Shown: positions 22,838 through 25,669 of the stretch, in pieces
Numbering within the stretch: position 1 is the stretch's first letter
Layout: each line of letters begins with the position of its first letter
Source of the DNA: CAZLIC01 sp964559535
Lineage (GTDB): Bacteria; Pseudomonadota; Alphaproteobacteria; Rhodobacterales; Rhodobacteraceae
Direction of reading: 5' to 3'
Assembly: GCA_964559535.1 (NCBI GenBank)
Contig: CAZLIC010000067.1
Location: forward strand, 1-25,669
DNA: 25,669 bases
Translations under genes and position numbers: made by a program
The notes under the pieces: model-generated
Told to the model about the DNA's origin: nothing
Database searches by the model: none
What the model saw: the letters and a program-made list of their open reading frames with translations, nothing else

Positions 22838-24367
22838 TCATCCTGCCAGCCCCAGCTTCTGCGCCAACCCGATGCGCTGCAGCTTGCCCGTCGCGCCCTT
22901 CGGAATCTCGGGCAGGATCACGATGCGCCGCGGCACCTTGAAGGCCGCCAGCCGCACCGCGGCAAAGGCGCGGATCGCGGCTTCGTCGGCCACATGCCCT
23001 TCGCGCAGCACCACGGCGGCCCCCACCTCCTCGCCCAGCTTGTCGTGCGGGATGGCAAAGGTCACCACCTGCTGCACCGCCGGATGGTCCATCAGCACCC
23101 CGTCCACCTCAAGCGGGCTGATCTTCTCGCCGCCGCGGTTGATGATTTCCTTCAGCCTGCCGGTCAGCGACAGGTAGCCTTCGGCATCGAAGCTGCCCTG
23201 GTCGCCGGTGCGGAACCAGCGGCGTCCGCCTTCCATGAAAAAGCTCTTCCCATTCGCCTCGGGGTTGCCTTCATAGCCCGGAGTCACGTTAGGCCCCGAG
23301 ATCACGATCTCGCCCACGCCCTTGATCAAGTGGTTCTCGACCTCGTGGGCGATGCGGACCTCCGGCCCCGCCTGCACCCCGACCGAGCCGGGCTTCTGTG
23401 CGCGCGGCGGCAGCGGGTTCGAGGCCATCTGATGCGCGGCCTCGGTCATCCCGTAGCCCTCGATCACCGGGGCTTTGAAGGTGGCGGCCAGTTCCAGCAT
23501 CACCTGCGGCGGCAGGCTGGCCGAGGACGAGCGAAGAAAGCGCAGGGGCACGCGGGCAATCACCTCGGCATTGCGGGGCGCGCGCTGCAGGATGGTCTGG
23601 TGCATCGTGGGCACCGCCGTGAACCAGTTGGGCCGTGCCGCATCCATCCAGCCGAAGAAACGCACCGCATCGAACCCCGGCGCGCACCAGACCGAGCCGC
23701 CCGCCGCCAGGCTGGACGACACGGCCGCGATCAGCCCGTGGATGTGGAACAGCGGCATGATGTTCAGGCAGCGGTCGGCCGCCGTCAGGTTCAGCGAGGC
23801 CACGATGTGGCGAGCCGAGGCAGCGACGTTCGACTGCAAGAGCGGCACGATCTTGGGGCGCGAGGTGGTGCCGGAGGTGTGCAGGATCAGCGCAATGTCG
23901 TCGGTCGCGGGGGGCGCGGTGTCGGGGGTGCGGTCGTTCTGGCCCTCGGCCATCAGGGCAAACGTTCCGGCGGCATCCTGTTGCCGGAACGAAAGGCGCA
24001 GCACGACCAGCCCGTGCCTGGCCGCCGCCCGAAGGGCCGGGCCGTCATGGCCTTCGGGCAGCACGATGGCGCGCGCCTTCAGGTCGGACAGGTAGAAGTC
24101 GAAATCGTCCAGCTTGTAGGCCGGATTCAGCGGGGCGGTGACGGCGCACTGGGCAATGGTGACAAAGGCCACGGCCATTTCCGGCCCGTTCGGCAGGACG
24201 ATCGCCACCCTGTCGCCCCGCCCGATGCCCGCGGCGTGCAGCGCCGTACGGGTGGTCGCTGCCTGTGCGGCAAGGCCCGCGTGGGACAGCCATGGCCGGT
24301 CGGGGGCGCCAATGGCCGGGGCATCGGGCCGGGCCGTGGCAAGGAGGTTGGCAAGGGTGTGTGTCAT
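22838..24367 (-). CDS. Acyl-CoA synthetase, oxalyl-CoA synthetase-like (AMP-forming)
   Basis: AMP-forming ligase of 509 residues. Core motifs are in place: P-loop HTSGTTSRPK (163-172), GYGMTEAAHQMASNPLP (304-320), RTGDQGSFDAEGYLSLTGR (386-404), RLKEIINRGGEKISP (404-418) and catalytic K495 in PKGATGKLQR. NIMPLFHIHGLIAAV, WFTAVPTMHQTIL and RFLRSSSASLPP closely recall plant and fungal oxalyl-CoA synthetase (AAE3/Pcs60), so oxalate is the best guess for substrate, short dicarboxylates being next. ATG at 24367 has GGA five bases upstream; in-frame ATGs at 24373 and 24385 are alternatives. It is first of a leftward pair with the reductase, suggesting degradation of small carboxylic acids. Confidence 0.85.
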   Translation of the reverse strand: MTHTLANLLATARPDAPAIGAPDRPWLSHAGLAAQAATTRTALHAAGIGRGDRVAIVLPNGPEMAVAFVTIAQCAVTAPLNPAYKLDDFDFYLSDLKARAIVLPEGHDGPALRAAARHGLVVLRLSFRQQDAAGTFALMAEGQNDRTPDTAPPATDDIALILHTSGTTSRPKIVPLLQSNVAASARHIVASLNLTAADRCLNIMPLFHIHGLIAAVSSSLAAGGSVWCAPGFDAVRFFGWMDAARPNWFTAVPTMHQTILQRAPRNAEVIARVPLRFLRSSSASLPPQVMLELAATFKAPVIEGYGMTEAAHQMASNPLPPRAQKPGSVGVQAGPEVRIAHEVENHLIKGVGEIVISGPNVTPGYEGNPEANGKSFFMEGGRRWFRTGDQGSFDAEGYLSLTGRLKEIINRGGEKISPLEVDGVLMDHPAVQQVVTFAIPHDKLGEEVGAAVVLREGHVADEAAIRAFAAVRLAAFKVPRRIVILPEIPKGATGKLQRIGLAQKLGLAG

Positions 24368-24573
24368 GGCCATCCGGGACTGCATTTCTGCTGGCAACTG
24401 GCGTGAAGCGGTTCCGCGGCAAGGTCAATGGGCCGCGCTTGCGCGGGTGAACCCTACGCCGCCACCGCCCGCGGCCGCGGCCGGGCAAGCCCCGGCACGG
24501 CAATGCCCTTGCCATCCGGAAGTGACGGTGATATCCACTTGCAACCTCGACGGCTGCTTCTGGAAATAGTGCG

Positions 24574-24587
24574 GCCTTACCAAAGGC
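24574..24587 (+). promoter_or_regulatory. Small hairpin and weak promoter directly before the tRNA-Cys-like sequence
   Basis: GCCTT (24574-24578) and AAGGC (24583-24587) form a stem around ACCA two bases before the tRNA-like start. Upstream, TTGCAA (24539-24544) and GAAATA (24563-24568) with an 18-base spacer could be a weak promoter reading into it. Both are suggestions only. Confidence 0.3.
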
Positions 24588-24589
24588 TT

Positions 24590-24629
24590 GGCGGGTTGGC
24601 GGAGAGGTTACGCAGCGGATTGCAAATCC
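24590..24629 (+). pseudogene. tRNA-Cys(GCA) 5' portion, truncated after the anticodon arm
   Basis: The 40 bases match the 5' half of an alphaproteobacterial tRNA-Cys: acceptor strand GGCGGGT, a D-arm with AGAGGTTA, and the anticodon arm GCGGA-TTGCAAA-TCC with anticodon GCA. After position 41 the match ends. The stem should continue CG but reads CC, and there is no T-arm (GGTTCGA...), no 3' acceptor strand ACCCGCC and no CCA nearby. It therefore cannot make a working tRNA. The simplest reading is an integration junction in a tRNA-Cys gene, with phage-like genes beginning just to the right. Confidence 0.65.
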
Positions 24630-24662
24630 CTCGATCTTTGCCCTGAAATCAACGAAAACCAC

Positions 24663-24895
24663 CCCGATTTTGTATCACGACAAACCGTGAACAAAACGGG
24701 AAGATGATACAAGGTTCCGCGACCCTTCAGAGAGGGTCTGACGGCCCTCGAAACGGCCCATCATCCCCGTCTTGGCGCGATTCGTAACGGTGGGCTACCA
24801 CCGACGGTCAAGCCATGTCCGGCGGGGTACCAGCCCGCCGTTCCCCCACACTTCCAGTCAAAAACACCTAACCAAAGGATCATTTCTGTCCTTTC
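24663..24895 (+). other. Non-coding stretch with a chain of hairpins (possible structured RNA)
   Basis: No credible gene is seen. Inverted repeats follow one another: TTGTATCA (24670-24677) with TGATACAA (24705-24712), enclosing CACG/CGTG; GACCCT (24721-24726) with AGGGTC (24733-24738); GGTGG (24789-24793) with CCACC (24798-24802); CGGCGGG (24820-24826) with CCCGCCG (24834-24840); and AAAGGA (24874-24879) with TCCTTT (24889-24894). It does not resemble tmRNA, 6S, SRP RNA or a group I intron core that I can recognise. Confidence 0.4.
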
Positions 24896-24898
24896 GCC

Positions 24899-24928
24899 TT
24901 GACTTGCGCGTGATCACGACAACAAGAT
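24899..24928 (+). promoter_or_regulatory. Candidate promoter with palindromic operator before the MazG-like gene
   Basis: TTGACT (24899-24904) is a near-consensus -35, and CAAGAT (24923-24928), 18 bases on, is a weak -10. Between them lies the perfect palindrome CGTGATCACG (24909-24918), a natural place for a repressor. The word TCACGACAA here (24914-24922) also occurs at 24675-24683. Confidence 0.45.
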
Positions 24929-24991
24929 TCGCGGCAAGGTAAGTCTACGTTCCGGGGCGCCTTCTTTCATCGCACAGACCTTGAGGCTGCC

Positions 24992-25480
24992 ATGCCCGCT
25001 GATGACACGCACCCCGCCCTGAACACCCTCCGTCAGATCAAGTCCTGGTTCGAGAAGGCGGTGCCCTTCCCGACCGACGTGAATGTTGCCAGCCAGATCG
25101 GCGTTCATGTCGAAGAGATCGCCGAGATGTTCGTCCCCCTGAAGGACGCATCCCTGAACCAGGAAACAAGCGATCAGCTGCAGTTCTTTCACGATGTGCT
25201 GGAACATGCGCAGAAGCGGTTCAAGGCGCACCAACGCAGCTTCCAGATCGAGTATCGTCACCTTGATCGTCTCCAGCTTCTGGACGCGCTCTGCGACCAG
25301 ATCGTGACCGCGATCGGCGTGGCCCACATGCTCGAGATGGACATCGAGGGTGCGCTGCAGGAAGTGGCGCGGTCGAACGACTCTAAGTTCGACCGGAACG
25401 GTGAACCGATTTTCAACGAGTACCGGAAGATCATGAAAGGCCCCGGTTACGCCCCCCCGAAACTCGAGCAGTTCGTCTGA
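24992..25480 (+). CDS. MazG-like nucleotide pyrophosphohydrolase, phage type
   Basis: A 162-residue all-alpha NTP pyrophosphohydrolase-like protein that would hydrolyse NTPs or dNTPs, or an alarmone-like nucleotide, to the monophosphate and PPi. The metal-binding motif is HVEEIAEM (E41, E42, E45), with a second acidic helix LQLLDALCDQIVTAIGVAHML (D98, D102). The C-terminal segment EGALQEVARSNDSKFD and the end KGPGYAPPKLEQFV are typical of the stand-alone phage-borne form as I recall it. ATG at 24992 follows GAGG six bases upstream. The H-NS-like gene begins 11 bases after its stop, so they are probably co-transcribed. In phages such proteins are thought to adjust host nucleotide pools; here the role is inferred. 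Confidence 0.82.
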   Translation: MPADDTHPALNTLRQIKSWFEKAVPFPTDVNVASQIGVHVEEIAEMFVPLKDASLNQETSDQLQFFHDVLEHAQKRFKAHQRSFQIEYRHLDRLQLLDALCDQIVTAIGVAHMLEMDIEGALQEVARSNDSKFDRNGEPIFNEYRKIMKGPGYAPPKLEQFV

Positions 25481-25491
25481 AGGACACGACA

Positions 25492-25669
25492 ATGGCTCAG
25501 GCCCCCGATATCGAAGCATTCAAGAACCTGTCGCTGGACGAGCTCCAGAAGGCGCAGGAGAAGCTGAAGGAATTCATGCAGAGCCGTCTTGAGACGAAGA
25601 AGAAGGACGCGCTTCAGCAGATCCAGAAGATCGTGCGCGAGCATGACCTGAGCTATGAAGAGGTCGTGG
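25492..25669 (+). CDS. H-NS/HvrA-like nucleoid protein, N-terminal part (cut by window edge)
   Basis: The first 59 residues of a small protein are visible: MAQAPDIEAFKNLSLDELQK, then a Lys/Glu/Gln-rich helical stretch (EKLKEFMQSRLETKKKDALQ) and IVREHDLSYEEVV. This matches the coiled-coil oligomerisation part of alphaproteobacterial H-NS-like (HvrA) proteins; the DNA-binding AT-hook-like C-terminus is beyond the edge. GAAGGA eight bases upstream overlaps the stop of the MazG-like gene. Element-borne H-NS proteins often silence AT-rich foreign DNA. The call is moderate because only the N-terminus is present. Confidence 0.65.
   Translation, partial: MAQAPDIEAFKNLSLDELQKAQEKLKEFMQSRLETKKKDALQQIQKIVREHDLSYEEVV

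Larger units (their letters stand above)
24630..25669 (+). mobile_element. Putative left end of an integrated element (prophage or island), continuing past the window
   Basis: From the break in the tRNA-Cys sequence onward, the DNA is less GC-rich, carries an unusual run of hairpins, and then two genes typical of phages or plasmids: a MazG-like pyrophosphohydrolase and an H-NS-like protein. No integrase is in the window. The element call is inference from the broken tRNA plus gene content. Confidence 0.45.

Noticed and set aside
24470..24479. CGCGGCCGCG palindrome upstream of the acyl-CoA synthetase
   Set aside because: Short self-complementary GC words are expected by chance at this base composition, and nothing else supports a site.
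24630..24990. Group I intron interrupting tRNA-Cys after the anticodon arm
   Set aside because: Group I introns do sit in tRNA anticodon arms, but I see no P/Q/R/S core elements (no GACTA-type R/S pairing), and no 3' half of the tRNA appears before the MazG-like gene.

Overview
The window is GC-rich, densely coded DNA from an alphaproteobacterium, most likely a Rhodobacteraceae (Rhodobacterales) member. This is inferred from a ChvE/GguAB sugar transporter with a divergent GbpR-like regulator, from Rhodobacteraceae-like glycosyltransferase repeats, and from codon bias. No rRNA or other species marker is present.

Region 1 (1-5112): a leftward sugar ABC transporter operon in the order chvE (periplasmic binding protein), gguA (double ATPase) and gguB (permease, cut by the left edge). 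A LysR-type regulator in the gbpR position is transcribed divergently. Both intercistronic gaps hold strong inverted repeats, and the divergent intergenic region holds two operator-like palindromes.

Region 2 (5180-14804): a rightward surface module. It contains a 1210-residue protein with about nine degenerate repeats followed by a GT2 and a GT4 glycosyltransferase domain, then a sulfotransferase-like protein, then a 1673-residue autotransporter with a signal peptide, a beta-helical passenger and a C-terminal barrel ending in Phe. A rho-independent terminator closes it.

Region 3 (14998-21755): a phospho-signalling and protease-like module. A PP2C phosphatase is tightly coupled to a transmembrane Ser/Thr kinase with an 8-residue tandem repeat linker and an unrecognised outer domain. 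Two small exported proteins follow on the opposite strand. Last comes an exported caspase-fold protein (His/Cys dyad visible) with about nineteen 13-residue Pro/Ala/Glu repeats and a C-terminal peptidoglycan-binding-like domain. This phosphatase, kinase and caspase set is the best candidate for a little-described system here.

Region 4 (21762-24367): a leftward pair, an acyl-CoA synthetase most like oxalyl-CoA synthetase, and a ketopantoate-reductase-family protein. A perfect hairpin serves the convergent end with the caspase gene.

Region 5 (24574-25669): a tRNA-Cys(GCA)-like sequence that is intact through the anticodon but then breaks off into more AT-rich, hairpin-rich DNA. A phage-type MazG-like pyrophosphohydrolase and the start of an H-NS-like gene follow. 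I read this as the left junction of an integrated element at a tRNA-Cys gene, with the rest of the element beyond the window.
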